Below are positions 17,274-27,277 of a stretch of DNA of 64,000 nucleotides, piece by piece. How positions within the stretch are numbered: position 1 is the first letter of the stretch; every line of letters starts with the position of its first letter. This DNA comes from Pseudomonas sp. 10S4 (GTDB taxonomy: Bacteria > Pseudomonadota > Gammaproteobacteria > Pseudomonadales > Pseudomonadaceae): the NCBI RefSeq assembly GCF_034344865.1, contig NZ_CP133774.1, positions 4,836,001 through 4,900,000 of the forward strand, given 5' to 3'. Under the pieces are notes generated by a model, which was given only the letters and a program-made list of their open reading frames with translations, made no database searches and was not told the origin of the DNA. The position numbers and the translations under genes were made by a program.

Positions 17274-18644
17274 TCAATAGCGGAACGAGGCGCCGTAAGC
17301 CGAGTCCGGCAGATGGCTGGTGCCGTCCGCTCGCAACCTTGATCGCAGGGTGCCGCGCTGCGGTTCGGTGCGATACAAACCGCGCTTTTGCAGCTCGGGG
17401 ATGATCAGTTCGACAAAGTCTTCCAGGCTGCCGGGACTGAGCAGCGGATTGAGCATGTAGCCGCTGGTGCCGCTGATGCGCGCGTGTTCTTCAATGCGGT
17501 CCGCCACCTGTTGCGGATTGCCCACCAGGATCAGATCACTGCCACGGGTGACGTTGGCGAAACGCTGTTTGACGTCGCCCGCGGTCAAGGGCTTGCCGCT
17601 GCCATCGGGACGCATCACGTAGGAGGTCATGCCTTCGGTGTGAGTGGACAGCGCGTCACTGTCGGCGTAGCGGCTGATGTCGATTCCGGTATCGCCGGCA
17701 TAACTGACCAGTTGCGCCTGCAAGTGGTAGTTGCTTTGCAGTTCGTCATATTTGCGTTGGGCTTCGATCTCGGTCTTGGCGGTGACGATCCGCAGCACCG
17801 TCAGTGATTTCACATCCTCTGCCTGCCGACCGCGGGCCCTGGCCTGGGTCCAGATGTCTTCCAGGCCCTGGCGGATTTCCTGGGGGTTGGATTTGGCGAC
17901 GAAAATCAGTTCAGCGTGCTTGGCCGCGAACTCGCGACCACGGCCCGACCACCCGGCCTGGATCAGCAGCGGCGTGCGTTGCGGCGAGGGCGCGGTCAGG
18001 TGTGGTCCGGCCACCCGGTAATGTTCGCCGACGTGGTTGATCGGGCGTACCCGGTCGCCTCGTGCGTAGAGCTGGCGTGCCTTGTCTGCTACCACTGCGT
18101 CGTCGGCCCAGCTGCCTTCCCAGAGCTTGTAGACCACATCGAGGAATTCTTCGGCGCGTTCATAACGGTCGTCGTGCTTGATCATTTGCTCCAGGCCGAA
18201 GTTGCGCGCGGCGCTGGTCAGGTAGGAGGTGACGATGTTCCAGCCGATCCGGCCGTTGGTCAGGTGATCCAGGGTGCTGAAGCGTCGGGCATGGGTAAAC
18301 GGGTGTTCGTAGCTGGTGGTGACGGTGACGCCGAAGGCCAGGTTTTCCGTGACGGCGGCGAGTGCCGGGATGATCATCAGCGGATCGTTGGCCGGTGCTT
18401 CCACGGCCCATTTCATCGCCGCATCGGCGTTGCCGCCAAACACATCGTAGAAGCCCAGCACATCACCGAAAAACAACATGTCGAGGTGAGCCTGATCGGC
18501 AATGCGTGCCAGGTTCGACCAGTAACCCAGTGAGTTGATGGCCAGGCGTTCGTCAGCCGGGTGAGTCCAGAGGCTTGGGGCGCCACCGCAACCCACACTG
18601 GCTTGCTCGTAGAGGGCGAACAACAGAGGTGTTGGATCAGACAT
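17274..18644 (-). CDS. NtaA/SnaA/DszA-family FMN-dependent monooxygenase
   Basis: A 456-residue luciferase-like flavin monooxygenase of the long NtaA/DszA branch. Visible blocks are LDMLFFGDVLGFYDVFGG (about residues 54-71), HPFTHARRFSTLDHLTNGR, GWNIVTSYLTSAARNFG and PLLIQAGWSGRGREFAAKHA. Family members oxidise nitrilotriacetate, dibenzothiophene sulfone, methylated sulfur compounds and others, using FMNH2 from a separate reductase. The nearest same-strand gene is a sulfonate-type binding protein (18984), which points to a sulfur substrate. No reductase is adjacent. Confidence 0.87.
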   Translation of the reverse strand: MSDPTPLLFALYEQASVGCGGAPSLWTHPADERLAINSLGYWSNLARIADQAHLDMLFFGDVLGFYDVFGGNADAAMKWAVEAPANDPLMIIPALAAVTENLAFGVTVTTSYEHPFTHARRFSTLDHLTNGRIGWNIVTSYLTSAARNFGLEQMIKHDDRYERAEEFLDVVYKLWEGSWADDAVVADKARQLYARGDRVRPINHVGEHYRVAGPHLTAPSPQRTPLLIQAGWSGRGREFAAKHAELIFVAKSNPQEIRQGLEDIWTQARARGRQAEDVKSLTVLRIVTAKTEIEAQRKYDELQSNYHLQAQLVSYAGDTGIDISRYADSDALSTHTEGMTSYVMRPDGSGKPLTAGDVKQRFANVTRGSDLILVGNPQQVADRIEEHARISGTSGYMLNPLLSPGSLEDFVELIIPELQKRGLYRTEPQRGTLRSRLRADGTSHLPDSAYGASFRY

Positions 18645-18983
18645 TGTGCTTCCTGAATGAAATTAAGACCGCGCCGACGTATTTGGCGGCGCGCAGTCTT
18701 GACCAAGGCGTTGCTGCAACGCCGTGGCACTGGAGAGTTTTTGGGGAGGGTCGCCAGGTGGCGTGGCCTGATCTGGATCGGCATCGCTGACCGGGGGGTG
18801 AACCTTGGATGCCAGAGTGCGTATATATTTAAACGCACTATAAAAGTGCGCTGTACGGCTTTTATGGAATAACTGGCTTGCTTTGCGCTATATCAACGCG
18901 CTGGCCGAAAGGGCCCTGAGATTCAGAATCTTCGTTGACTGTTACGCCGCCATCGCGAGCAGGCTCATTTCTACATTGGAGTC
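18645..18983. other. Intergenic region with a single REP-like half
   Basis: No gene seen. Around 18950-18980 there is a degenerate single REP half (CATCGCGAGCAGGCTCATTT). AAACGCACTATAAAAGTGCG at 18830-18849 contains inverted GCACT/AGTGC arms and could be part of the promoter of the 18644 gene. Confidence 0.4.
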
Positions 18984-19937
18984 CTAGGGTGTCCAGATGT
19001 CGACGTCTTTGGCATCGACTGCTCTGGGCAATAGTCCCTCGGCGAAAAATGCGTCGGCGATTTTTTGTTGTTCGCCTAGTTGATCAGCCTTTACCGGTTG
19101 CACCTGGTAACTGCGATGGGCATTCGCGGCCTCAACGGTTTCCACATCAAGGTTGCCCCACAACGGGCCGAGTACTTGTGCTGCATCACGGGGGTTGTGC
19201 TTTACCCAGTCGCCGGCCTTGTGCAGTTGCTCGTAAACCAGCTTCAGAATTTCAGGATGCGCCTTGGCGTAGGAGGTGCTGGTCAGGTAGTAGCGTTTGT
19301 AACTGGCCAGGCCAGAGCCGTCCGCCAGGGTGCGGGTCGGCAGTTGACGTTGCACGCCGGTGAGGAAGGGTTCCCAGGTGACCCAGGCGTCGACCTTGTT
19401 GTTCTCGAAGGCCGCCCGACCATCGGCCGGTGACAGGTACGCCGGCTCAATATCGGAAAATTTCAAACCAGCCTTGTTCAGGGCTGCGATCAGCAAATAG
19501 TGCGAACCTGCCGCTTTGGTCACCGCGACTTTCCTGCCTTTCAAATCCGCCAGTTGCTGCAACGGCGATTCCTTGCGCACGACGATTGCCTGGGCTGAAG
19601 GCGAGGGTGCTTCCTGGGCAAAGTAGGTCAGTTTGGCCTGGGCGGCCTGAGCGAAAATCGGCACGGTATCGGCCACGTCAGCGCTGATATCGACATTGCC
19701 GACATTCAACGCCTCCAGCAGCGGCAAGCCACTGGAAAACTCATGCCAGGTCACATCGATATTGTTTTCTGCGAGGGTCTTTTCCAGGGTGCCTTGGGTT
19801 TTCAGCAGGGTGATCAGAGTCGATGATTTCTGATAGCCGATCCGCACCGTTTCCCGGGCCTGGGCCGGTAGTACGAAGGACAAGGCGAGCGCAACAACCA
19901 GACTGGTAAGGACAGCGTTTTTGAGGGGCTTTGACAT
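18984..19937 (-). CDS. Aliphatic-sulfonate-type ABC substrate-binding protein (SsuA family)
   Basis: Start placed at the ATG at 19937 (MSKPLKNAVL), which gives a signal peptide cleaved near VLPAQA-RE; the frame extends 7 codons upstream to a TTG. The mature protein has VRIGYQKSSTLITLLKTQ, SGLPLLEALNVGNVDISADV and DAWVTWEPFLTGVQRQLPTR, as in SsuA. No permease or ATPase genes adjoin it, so it probably delivers to the 1687-2561 importer or another one. It shares an upstream TTCTAAG-type motif with the first sulfur operon. Confidence 0.88.
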   Translation of the reverse strand: MSKPLKNAVLTSLVVALALSFVLPAQARETVRIGYQKSSTLITLLKTQGTLEKTLAENNIDVTWHEFSSGLPLLEALNVGNVDISADVADTVPIFAQAAQAKLTYFAQEAPSPSAQAIVVRKESPLQQLADLKGRKVAVTKAAGSHYLLIAALNKAGLKFSDIEPAYLSPADGRAAFENNKVDAWVTWEPFLTGVQRQLPTRTLADGSGLASYKRYYLTSTSYAKAHPEILKLVYEQLHKAGDWVKHNPRDAAQVLGPLWGNLDVETVEAANAHRSYQVQPVKADQLGEQQKIADAFFAEGLLPRAVDAKDVDIWTP

Positions 19938-19991
19938 GGCGAACTCGACAGTTAGCAAAGGAGAAGGTGGCTATCTGTCATGAGCATAGGG

Positions 19992-20016
19992 TTCTAAGAA
20001 TTATTCTTTAAATAAT
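19992..20016. promoter_or_regulatory. AT-rich TTCTAAG motif upstream of the sulfonate-binding protein
   Basis: TTCTAAGAATTATTCTTTAA followed by ATAAT includes the near-palindrome ATTATTctttAAATAAT. It lies about 55 bases upstream of the binding-protein ATG and resembles the motif at 1436. I suggest a sulfur-responsive LysR/CysB-type operator. Confidence 0.35.
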
Positions 20017-20163
20017 TTTTAGGTCTTAGCTTAAGGGTTTCGTATATTCAATTCAGGAATAAACAAATCGTTATTTATTCCTTTTGTCGTCCGCTGAACA
20101 GGTGCATTTTGAAGGCCTGCACCTCAGTGCGGTTTTGCCCCACATCAGACAGGAAGCCTCAAC

Positions 20164-20379
20164 ATGACTATCAAAGCGATCAACGTTCGTAACCAGTTCA
20201 AAGGCGTCATCAAGGAAATCCTGGAAGGCGAAGTGGTCTCGGAAATCGATGTGCAAACCGCCTCCGGAATCGTCACCTCGGTAATCACCACCCGCTCAGT
20301 GCGCGATCTGGAATTGAAGATTGGCAGCGAAGTGATTGCCTTCGTTAAATCCACGGAAGTGTCGATTGCCAAGCTCTGA
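20164..20379 (+). CDS. Molybdate-binding TOBE (Mop) protein
   Basis: A 71-residue single TOBE/Mop domain: ATG then TIKAINVRNQFKGVIKEI, VVSEIDVQTASGIVTSVITT, and the terminal EVIAFVKSTEVSIAKL. Mop proteins oligomerise and hold molybdate in the cytoplasm. AGGAAG lies 9-14 bases before the ATG. The gene stands alone and is divergent from the sulfonate-binding protein gene. Confidence 0.92.
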   Translation: MTIKAINVRNQFKGVIKEILEGEVVSEIDVQTASGIVTSVITTRSVRDLELKIGSEVIAFVKSTEVSIAKL

Positions 20380-20386
20380 TTTGCTG

Positions 20387-20482
20387 TTGTGGCGAGGGAG
20401 CTTGCTCCCGCTTGAGTGCGCAGCACTCACAAAATCTTGGGGCCGCTGCGCAGCCCAGCGGGAGTAAACTCCCTCGCCACAG
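20387..20482. repeat. REP-type inverted repeat (second class)
   Basis: The outer arms TTGTGGCGAGGGAG and CTCCCTCGCCACA enclose the inner GAGTGCGCAGCACTC palindrome and other inverted pieces. It is a different REP class from the GGGAGCGGGC elements and lies between two convergent genes. Confidence 0.8.
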
Positions 20483-20526
20483 GCAAGTCCCCCTCACCAC
20501 AAGGTTTCTTGTTTGACTCGAGATTT

Positions 20527-21159
20527 TCAGCGAGAAATCAACCCACGCTCAATCGCGTAGTTGAGCAACGCCGCCGGTTTGTCGATGTTCAGTTTGCGGC
20601 GGATGCTCAGGCGATGGGTTTCCACCGTGCGCACACTGATATCCAGTTCGCGGGCCATTTCCTTGTTGTTCAGCCCCAAGACCATTTTGCACAGCACCTG
20701 ACTTTCTCGCGGAGTCAGTTCGTTATCCGTGGGCCGGTCAGCCGCCAGTTTCTGGGCGATTTCGGCGCTATAGAAGGTGCCCCCACTGGCAATCGCCTCG
20801 ATAGCCGCAATGATTTCCCGTGAAGGGGAATTCTTCAGCACATAGCCGCTGGCACCCGAACGCACCGATTCGCTCACGTACTCATTGTTGTCGTACATGC
20901 TCAGTATCAGGATCTTGATCGACGGGTGTTCCTGGCGCAGTAGGCGGGTCAGCTCAAGACCGTTCATGTCCTTGAGGCCAATGTCCACCAACAGCAAGTC
21001 GGGCTGGGTCTGGCGGACCATTTCAACCGCGCTCGCACCACTGTCGGCTTCACCGACGATTTCCAGAAAGTCCACCACCGTCAGCAAGGCGCGAATGCCG
21101 TCGCGTACCAGTGAATGATCGTCGACCAGGGCGACGCGGATCGGGAAGGGCAGGCTCAT
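20527..21159 (-). CDS. NarL/LuxR-family response regulator
   Basis: A 210-residue regulator. The receiver domain (1-120) has the acidic cluster ALVDDHS, the phospho-acceptor Asp in LLLVDIGLKDMNG (about residue 57) and the ILSMYDNNEYV switch region. A LuxR helix-turn-helix ends the protein (LTPRESQVLCKMVLGLNNKE, then MARELDISVRTVETH). It lies 39 bases downstream of its kinase gene. The adjacent, divergent cstA and the palindromes at 22686-22727 make cstA-ybdD its likely target. Confidence 0.9.
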   Translation of the reverse strand: MSLPFPIRVALVDDHSLVRDGIRALLTVVDFLEIVGEADSGASAVEMVRQTQPDLLLVDIGLKDMNGLELTRLLRQEHPSIKILILSMYDNNEYVSESVRSGASGYVLKNSPSREIIAAIEAIASGGTFYSAEIAQKLAADRPTDNELTPRESQVLCKMVLGLNNKEMARELDISVRTVETHRLSIRRKLNIDKPAALLNYAIERGLISR

Positions 21160-21198
21160 CAGGTTATTTCTCTTATTGTTGTGTGACGGTGATCGGCT

Positions 21199-22554
21199 TC
21201 AGGTGGCCGTCACACTCATGGGCAGCAGAACGTTCAGCTCGCTTCGGCCCGGCGTTGAATGAAGGTCGAACCGGCCACCAAAATGCTCGACCCGTTCACG
21301 GATATTGCGCAGGCCGATGCCGGCGTTCAGGCGTTCGACTCGATTGACGTTAAAACCGATGCCGTCATCCACGACGATCAAGCGCAATGCCTGCGCCGAT
21401 CCTTGCAGCGTGATCGACACCGTGCTGGCCTGGGCATGCCGTTCAATATTGGTCAGGCCTTCCTGGGCGATGCGGAACAGGGCCACGGCCGCGCCGTCTA
21501 CCAGATCACAATCCACCAAGTCGCTTTCATAATTCACCTGCAAACCACTGCGCTGCTGGAACTCAGCGGCCAACTGCCCCATGGCGGCGGGCAGGCCCAG
21601 GGTGTCGAGCAGCGATGAGCGCAAGTCATGGGAGATGCTCCGAACCTCGCCAATGGCACTACCGAGGCGCTCGGTGGCTTCACGCAAAATATTCAGGCCA
21701 TTGTCCCGACCGGCCTCGATCAGGTGGCTGGCCAACTCGAACTGAAACTTGATGGAAACCAGCAACTGACTGATGCCGTCATGCAGTTCGCGGGAGACCC
21801 GCGAGCGTTCTTCTTCCTGCAAGCTGACGATGCGCTGGTTGAGTCGCTGGAGCTTTTTGTCGGCCAGGCGATGTTCGCTGACGTTCAATGTCATGCCGCT
21901 GATAAACACCAGCAGCACGGCAATCAGCGCGACGGCGGCGATTGCCAGCATGGTGCCGTGGATACCTTGGGCGACTTCATCGCGGGCTTGCTGTGTGGCT
22001 TGCTCGATGTCTTCGAGGTAGATACCAGTGCCGAGCATCCAGCCCCAACGGTCCAGCATCACCACGTAGGCGAGCTTGTCGGTGACCGCGCCGGTCGAGG
22101 GTTTTTCCAGGCGTAACGTTGGAAACCGGCGCCGGATTCTGCGCTTTTCAGCAAGGCTTGAATCACCGGCAAACCGTGCGGGTCGGTCATGTTCCAAAGG
22201 TATTTGCCGACCAGCTCGGACTGCCGCGCGTGCATCAGGCTGCGACCCTGGCGGTCATAAACGAAGAAGTAACCGTCGATGCCGAAGCTGAGTTTGCGCA
22301 GTTCTTCGAGCACGCGCTGCTGTGCCGCTTCGTCACCCTTGCCATCGGCGATACAGCGGCTCGATCAGGCTCTTGGCCATTTCTACGTAGTTTTTCAACT
22401 CCGCGCGTTTACTGGCGAGGATGCTGTCTTCGATCAACTGCGCCTGCTGTTCGCCGAGCTGTCGATTCTGGACGATGACCAGCGCGCAAATAACCGCAAT
22501 CGCCAGGATCAGCGGCAGGATACCGAGGGCAACAATTTTGTGTTTGAGCTGCAT
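21199..22554 (-). pseudogene. Cache-domain sensor histidine kinase, two frameshifts
   Basis: The gene starts at ATG 22554 (AGGAG upstream) with a transmembrane helix (KIVALGILPLILAIAVICAL), then a periplasmic Cache domain (FGIDGYFFVYDRQGRSLMHA, GTGIYLEDIEQ), a second helix (TMLAIAAVALIAVLLVFISG), a HisKA_3 domain with the phospho-histidine in SRELHDGISQLLVSIKFQ, and an ATPase domain (IVVDDGIGFNV, GIGLRNIRERVEHFGG). Frame changes occur near 22350 (one base too many) and near 22105 (a run of five A, one short). Joining the frames restores a normal single-Cache kinase of about 450 residues, so sequencing error is likely. Confidence 0.85.
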
Positions 22555-22685
22555 ATCTACTCCTGTCCAGACCGGGCGACGGTGCGGCAGGGCCGTTGGC
22601 GGGTGTCGTGGTGGGGGCATGATAGTCCAAAAAGACCTTCACTTCGCCAGCGTAAAGAGCCGTCGGACTAATGGATAAAACCGAT

Positions 22686-22727
22686 CTGCGTAGTACTACG
22701 TAGAAGGGCCTTACGTAGTACTGCGGA
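22686..22727. promoter_or_regulatory. Paired TACGTAGTACT palindromes, candidate response-regulator operator
   Basis: CTGCGTAGTACTACGTAG at 22686-22703 and TTACGTAGTACTGCGGA at 22711-22727 are inverted copies separated by AAGGGCC. The pair lies between the kinase gene and cstA, about 105 bases before the cstA ATG. NarL-family regulators bind such short inverted repeats as dimers. I propose control of cstA by the 20527 regulator. Confidence 0.55.
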
Positions 22728-22831
22728 TTTCACTGATGGCGACATGCGCGGATATTAGGCAGGCTCGCATAACGGGCACCATTATAAAAATTATCGCCGC
22801 GGCCTATCGGACTGCCGGCAGGAGACACGCA

Positions 22832-24891
22832 ATGACCCGTCTGGTTAAACACCTCGCCTGGTTTGTCGTGGCTGTCATTGGAGCGTTTGCGCTGAGTGTC
22901 GTGGCCTTGCGCCGCGGCGAAGCGATCAACGCCCTTTGGATTGTCGTCGCCGCCATCGCCATCTACCTTGTTGCCTACCGCTATTACAGCCTGTTCATCG
23001 CCAATAGGGTGATGGAACTCGATCCCAATCGAGCGACCCCCGCCGTACTTAACAACGATGGTCTGGACTACGTCCCGACCAACAAACACATCCTTTTCGG
23101 TCACCACTTTGCAGCCATCGCTGGTGCCGGGCCTTTGGTCGGTCCGGTGTTGGCAGCGCAGATGGGCTACCTGCCCGGCACGACTGTGGCTGATTGCCGG
23201 TGTGGTGTTCGCCGGCGCGGTTCAGGACTTCATGGTCCTGTTCATGTCCACCCGCCGCAACGGTCGCTCGCTGGGCGACATGGTCCGTGAAGAAATGGGC
23301 CGCATCCCTGGCACCATCGCGCTGTTCGGCTGCTTCCTGATCATGATCATCATCCTTGCGGTGCTGGCGCTGATCGTGGTCAAGGCCCTGGCCGATAGCC
23401 CGTGGGGCATGTTCACCGTGATGGCGACCATCCCGATCGCGATGTTCATGGGCATTTACATGCGCTACATCCGTCCGGGCCGCATTGGTGAAATCTCGGT
23501 GATCGGCGTGGCGTTGCTGCTCGGTTCGATCTTCGTGGGCGGGCAGATTGCTGCTGATCCGGTGTGGGCCAAAGTGTTTAGCTTCACCGGGATTCAGATT
23601 ACCTGGATGCTGATCGGTTATGGCTTTGTCGCGGCGGTGCTGCCGGTGTGGCTGATCCTGGCGCCACGCGACTACCTGTCGACCTTCCTGAAAATCGGCA
23701 CCATCCTGGCGTTGGCGGTTGGGATTCTGATCACCATGCCCGAGCTGAAAATGCCGGCGCTGACCCAATTTATCGACGGCACCGGTCCAGTATGGAAGGG
23801 CGGGTTGTTCCCGTTCCTCTTCGTCACGATCGCCTGCGGCGCCCTTTCCGGCTTCCACGCCCTGATCGCCTCCGGCACGACCCCGAAGCTGCATCGAGAA
23901 GGAACGCCAGACCCGCTTCATCGGTTATGGCGGCATGCTCATGGAGAGCTTCGTCGCGATCATGGCGATGGTTGCCGCTTCGGTGATCGAGCCGGGCGTG
24001 TACTTCGCCATGAATAGCCCGGCCGCCGTGGTCGGTAGTGACGTGGTGACTGTGGCGCAAACCGTCAGCAGTTGGGGCTTTGCGATTACCCCGGAAGCCC
24101 TGCAATTGGTGGCCAAGGACATTGGTGAAACCACCGTACTGGCTCGCGCCGGCGGTGCACCAACGCTGGCAGTCGGCATTGCGCAGATCCTGCACAGTGT
24201 GTTGCCGGGTGAAAACACCATGGCGTTCTGGTACCACTTCGCGATCATGTTCGAGGCGCTGTTCATCCTCACCGCCGTCGACGCGGGCACGCGGGCCGGA
24301 CGCTTCATGCTTCAGGATTTGCTCGGCTCCTTCGTTCCGGCGCTCAAACGAACGGAATCCTGGACCGCCAACCTGATCGCGACTGCCGGTTGCGTGGCGA
24401 TGTGGGGTTACTTGCTTTATCAAGGCGTGATCGATCCGCTCGGTGGCATCAACACCTTGTGGCCGTTGTTCGGTATCTCTAACCAGATGCTCGCCGGCAT
24501 CGCGCTGATGCTCGCTACCGTCGTGCTGATCAAAATGAAACGCCAACGCTACATCTGGGTGACTTTGTTGCCGGCCGCGTGGTTGCTGATTTGCACCACC
24601 ACCGCCGGTTTCATTAAGTTGTTCGACGCCAACCCGGCGATTGGCTTCCTGGCCCTGGCCAAGAAATACAGCGATGCCCTGGCCAACGGTCAGATCCTCG
24701 CGCCGGCCAAGGACATCAATCAGATGCAACACGTGATCTGGAACGCCTACACCAACGCAACGCTGACAGCGCTGTTCCTGTTCGTGGTGTTCAGCATCCT
24801 GTTCTATGCGCTCAAGGTCGGGATTTCGGCATGGGGCAGCAAAGAACGTACGGATAAAGAATCACCGTTCCAGGCTGTGCCGGATGCGTGA
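22832..24891 (+). pseudogene. cstA: CstA-family pyruvate/peptide transporter, two frameshifts
   Basis: The pieces together encode a CstA-family protein of about 688 residues: [79 protein letters not shown] and GISNQMLAGIALM. Near 23183 one base appears inserted (GGCACGACTG where GGCACGCTG is expected), and near 23891 an extra C precedes ATCGAGAAGG. With both removed the frame is continuous. CstA/BtsT proteins import pyruvate. RBS CAGGAGA precedes the ATG. Real decay cannot be excluded, but the intact flanks favour sequencing error. Confidence 0.88.
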
Positions 24892-24906
24892 TCAAGGATT
24901 GCAACG

Positions 24907-25104
24907 ATGTTCAATGACCTGAGTCGCCTCGGTAAATACCTCGGTCAGGCCGCGCGCCTGATGGTCGGCATGCCCGACTACGACAACTACGTCGAGCATA
25001 TGCAAACCAAACACCCGGACAAACCGGTGATGAGCTACGAGATGTTCTTTCGGGAACGTCAGGAAGCGCGTTACGGCAGTAAGGCTGGGCCGAAGTGTTG
25101 TTGA
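24907..25104 (+). CDS. YbdD/YjiX family small protein
   Basis: A 65-residue protein with the family's conserved core: [40 protein letters not shown] and a C-terminal [10 protein letters not shown]. In enterobacteria the partner gene is always directly downstream of a CstA-type transporter and is needed for pyruvate uptake. Here it follows 15 bases after the cstA stop, in one operon. Confidence 0.93.
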   Translation: MFNDLSRLGKYLGQAARLMVGMPDYDNYVEHMQTKHPDKPVMSYEMFFRERQEARYGSKAGPKCC

Positions 25105-25180
25105 TCTATTGGCACTGAAGTAACGCAGTACCCTGTGGGAGCGGGTTGAACCGGATATTTGTGAGCGACCCCCAAACTAC

Positions 25181-25271
25181 TGTGGGAGCGAGCTTGCTCG
25201 CGAAAGCGGTGTGTCATTCAACATTAATGTCGACTGACACGGCCTCTTCGCGAGCAAGCTAGCTCCCACAT
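25181..25271. repeat. REPIN, with a truncated REP copy just before it
   Basis: TGTGGGAGCGAGCTTGCTCG and its inverted partner (CGAGCAAGCTAGCTCCCACA) flank a spacer. A cut-off copy (CTGTGGGAGCGGGTT) lies at 25134-25148, so the locus has taken at least two REP units. Confidence 0.85.
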
Positions 25272-25289
25272 TTGTTTTGTTTTGTGCTG

Positions 25290-26150
25290 TTAGTGCCCTT
25301 GATTGCTTTTGATCAACTCGTAAGCCCGGCGCACCAACGGGTTCACCGTATTCGGCCGAATCCACAAGTGATATGTCACGTCCGGCAACCGCGGCAACCC
25401 ATCGTTTTCCCCCAATACCCGCATGTCCGGCCCGAGCATTTCCATGCTTCTCGGGGTCACGCCCAACCCTGCACGGGTCGCAGCCTTGATGCCAATCAGG
25501 TTCGACGCCAGGTACGCCTGGCGCCAGGGAATGTTCGCGCGTTCCAGCGCTTCCAATGCATAGCGCCGATAGATGCTCGGTTCATCCACCAGGATCAGCG
25601 GCAACGGTTCACTGGGGTTGTGAATGTACTGCGCCGAGCAAATCCACCACACCGGCGAGGTGCGCAGGGCGAAGCCTTCGAGAGTCGGATCCGCGCGAGT
25701 GGAAATCACCATGTCGACCTTGCCCCGGTGCAGGTCTTCCATCAGGAAGGGACTGCGCCCGACATCGATCTCCAGGCGCAAGCGCGGTGCCGAGCGGGCG
25801 ATGTGGCTGAGCATCGGCGGCAGGATGGTGTCGGCGATGTCATGGGGCGAGCCGATACGCAGCACGCCGCTCAAGCTGCTTTCGCGCAAGGAGTTCAGCG
25901 CGTCGTCATTGAGCGAAAGCATTTGCCGGGCATGACGTAGCAACTGCTGACCCGCTTCCGTGAGTTGTTTTTGCCGGCCGCGCTTTTCGAACAGGCTCAC
26001 GCCCACCTGTTGTTCCAGCCGCTGCATGTGCTGGGTGACTGACGATTGCGTGCGGTCCAGCTGCGCGCCGGCTTCGGCAAAACTGTGGTGATCGACCACC
26101 GCGATGAAGGTACGCAGTAATTCGAGATCGAGGGTAGGCAGGGTCGACAT
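25290..26150 (-). CDS. LysR-family transcriptional regulator
   Basis: A 286-residue LysR regulator. The N-terminal helix-turn-helix is FAEAGAQLDRTQSSVTQHMQ, then RLEQQVGVSLFEKRGRQKQL (to about residue 66), followed by the inducer domain. It is divergent from the amino-acid uptake operon starting at 26393, which is its probable target. The intergenic DNA (26151-26392) is AT-rich and contains TTATAACGATATTAGATAT, a candidate T-N11-A type site. Confidence 0.9.
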   Translation of the reverse strand: MSTLPTLDLELLRTFIAVVDHHSFAEAGAQLDRTQSSVTQHMQRLEQQVGVSLFEKRGRQKQLTEAGQQLLRHARQMLSLNDDALNSLRESSLSGVLRIGSPHDIADTILPPMLSHIARSAPRLRLEIDVGRSPFLMEDLHRGKVDMVISTRADPTLEGFALRTSPVWWICSAQYIHNPSEPLPLILVDEPSIYRRYALEALERANIPWRQAYLASNLIGIKAATRAGLGVTPRSMEMLGPDMRVLGENDGLPRLPDVTYHLWIRPNTVNPLVRRAYELIKSNQGH

Positions 26151-26392
26151 GGAGGCTGCTTTTATATCAAGGGCACGAACATAAACATTACATATTTTTA
26201 TGTGTTCGGAGAAATGGATTTTCTTGAGTCGTGTTTAGCGCCAGCAAACACGGCGATATAAGCGTTTTGCTAAAAAGTAAAACCTTCCGAGTTATAACGA
26301 TATTAGATATTTGCATTTCCGTTGCCTGAGCGCTGTACCTAGGATGCCACTCATCAGGTCGGGGTACGCCGATCATCCATGAGGGGAAATCC

Positions 26393-27235
26393 ATGTTGCT
26401 CGAGCGCTCACCCGTTAAACGATTGTTGCCTGTGGTGCTGGGCGCGTTGATTTCCTTGTCGGGCATCAGCGCCGCGCAGGCCGATGCCACGCTGGACAAG
26501 ATCCAGCAACGCCACGTGTTAGTGGTCGGCGTGCTGCTGTCCGGCGGGCCCTTTGGTGCGATAGATCCCTCCAGCCAAAAGCCTCGCGGCTTGAATGTCG
26601 ACCTCGCTGAGGAGCTGGGACGGCAGCTTGGCGCCGAAGTGCAACTGGTGCCGGTCCTGCCGGCCAACCGCGTGCAGTTTCTGCAGCAGGGCAAAGTCGA
26701 TTTGCTGATCGCCAACATGGAATGGACCACTGAACGCGGTGAGATCCTCGGCTTTGTGCCGACCCCGTTCTACCGCGTCGGCGGCACCGCCGCCGTGCTC
26801 AAGGACAGCAAAATCACCCGTTGGGAAGACCTGAAGAACCAACCGGTCTGCACCTCCCAAGGCAGTAGCTACGTCAAGCCGCTGACCGATTTGGGCGCCG
26901 AGATCAAAGCGTTCAAGAGCTCGTCCGAATCCTTGCTAGCCCTGCGCGGCAACAACTGCGTTGCGGCTGTGCACGACGCCACGCTGATCAACCCGTTGCT
27001 TGCCGACACCGCCGAATGGCAGGGCTATCGCGCCCTCGAACCGGAACTCAACCCGGCGCCGTCGGTGATCTGGACCCGCCGTGGCGAAAGCGACACCCAG
27101 GCCAGACTCGACCCGATCATCAAGGAGCTGCACCGCAGCGGCTGGTTGATCGAGGCCCAAACCCGTAACCACATCACCCCGGCATCCCCGGCGCTGGTCG
27201 AGTTGCAGAAACAGTTCCAGGCCAACGGCGCCTGA
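26393..27235 (+). CDS. Polar-amino-acid-type ABC substrate-binding protein (first copy)
   Basis: A 280-residue periplasmic SBP_bac_3 protein with a signal peptide ending ISAAQA-DA. Typical blocks are GGPFGAIDPSSQKPRGLNVD, QFLQQGKVDLLIANMEWT, TERGEILGFVPTPFY and RGNNCVAAVHDATLI. It heads an operon for uptake and breakdown of a probably sulfur-containing amino acid. It is about half identical by eye to the 27278 product, an in-operon duplication that may widen ligand range. Confidence 0.9.
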   Translation: MLLERSPVKRLLPVVLGALISLSGISAAQADATLDKIQQRHVLVVGVLLSGGPFGAIDPSSQKPRGLNVDLAEELGRQLGAEVQLVPVLPANRVQFLQQGKVDLLIANMEWTTERGEILGFVPTPFYRVGGTAAVLKDSKITRWEDLKNQPVCTSQGSSYVKPLTDLGAEIKAFKSSSESLLALRGNNCVAAVHDATLINPLLADTAEWQGYRALEPELNPAPSVIWTRRGESDTQARLDPIIKELHRSGWLIEAQTRNHITPASPALVELQKQFQANGA

Positions 27236-27277
27236 GGCCGGTTCATCGTTTTTAACCGACCAACGCTCAAGGTAGCT

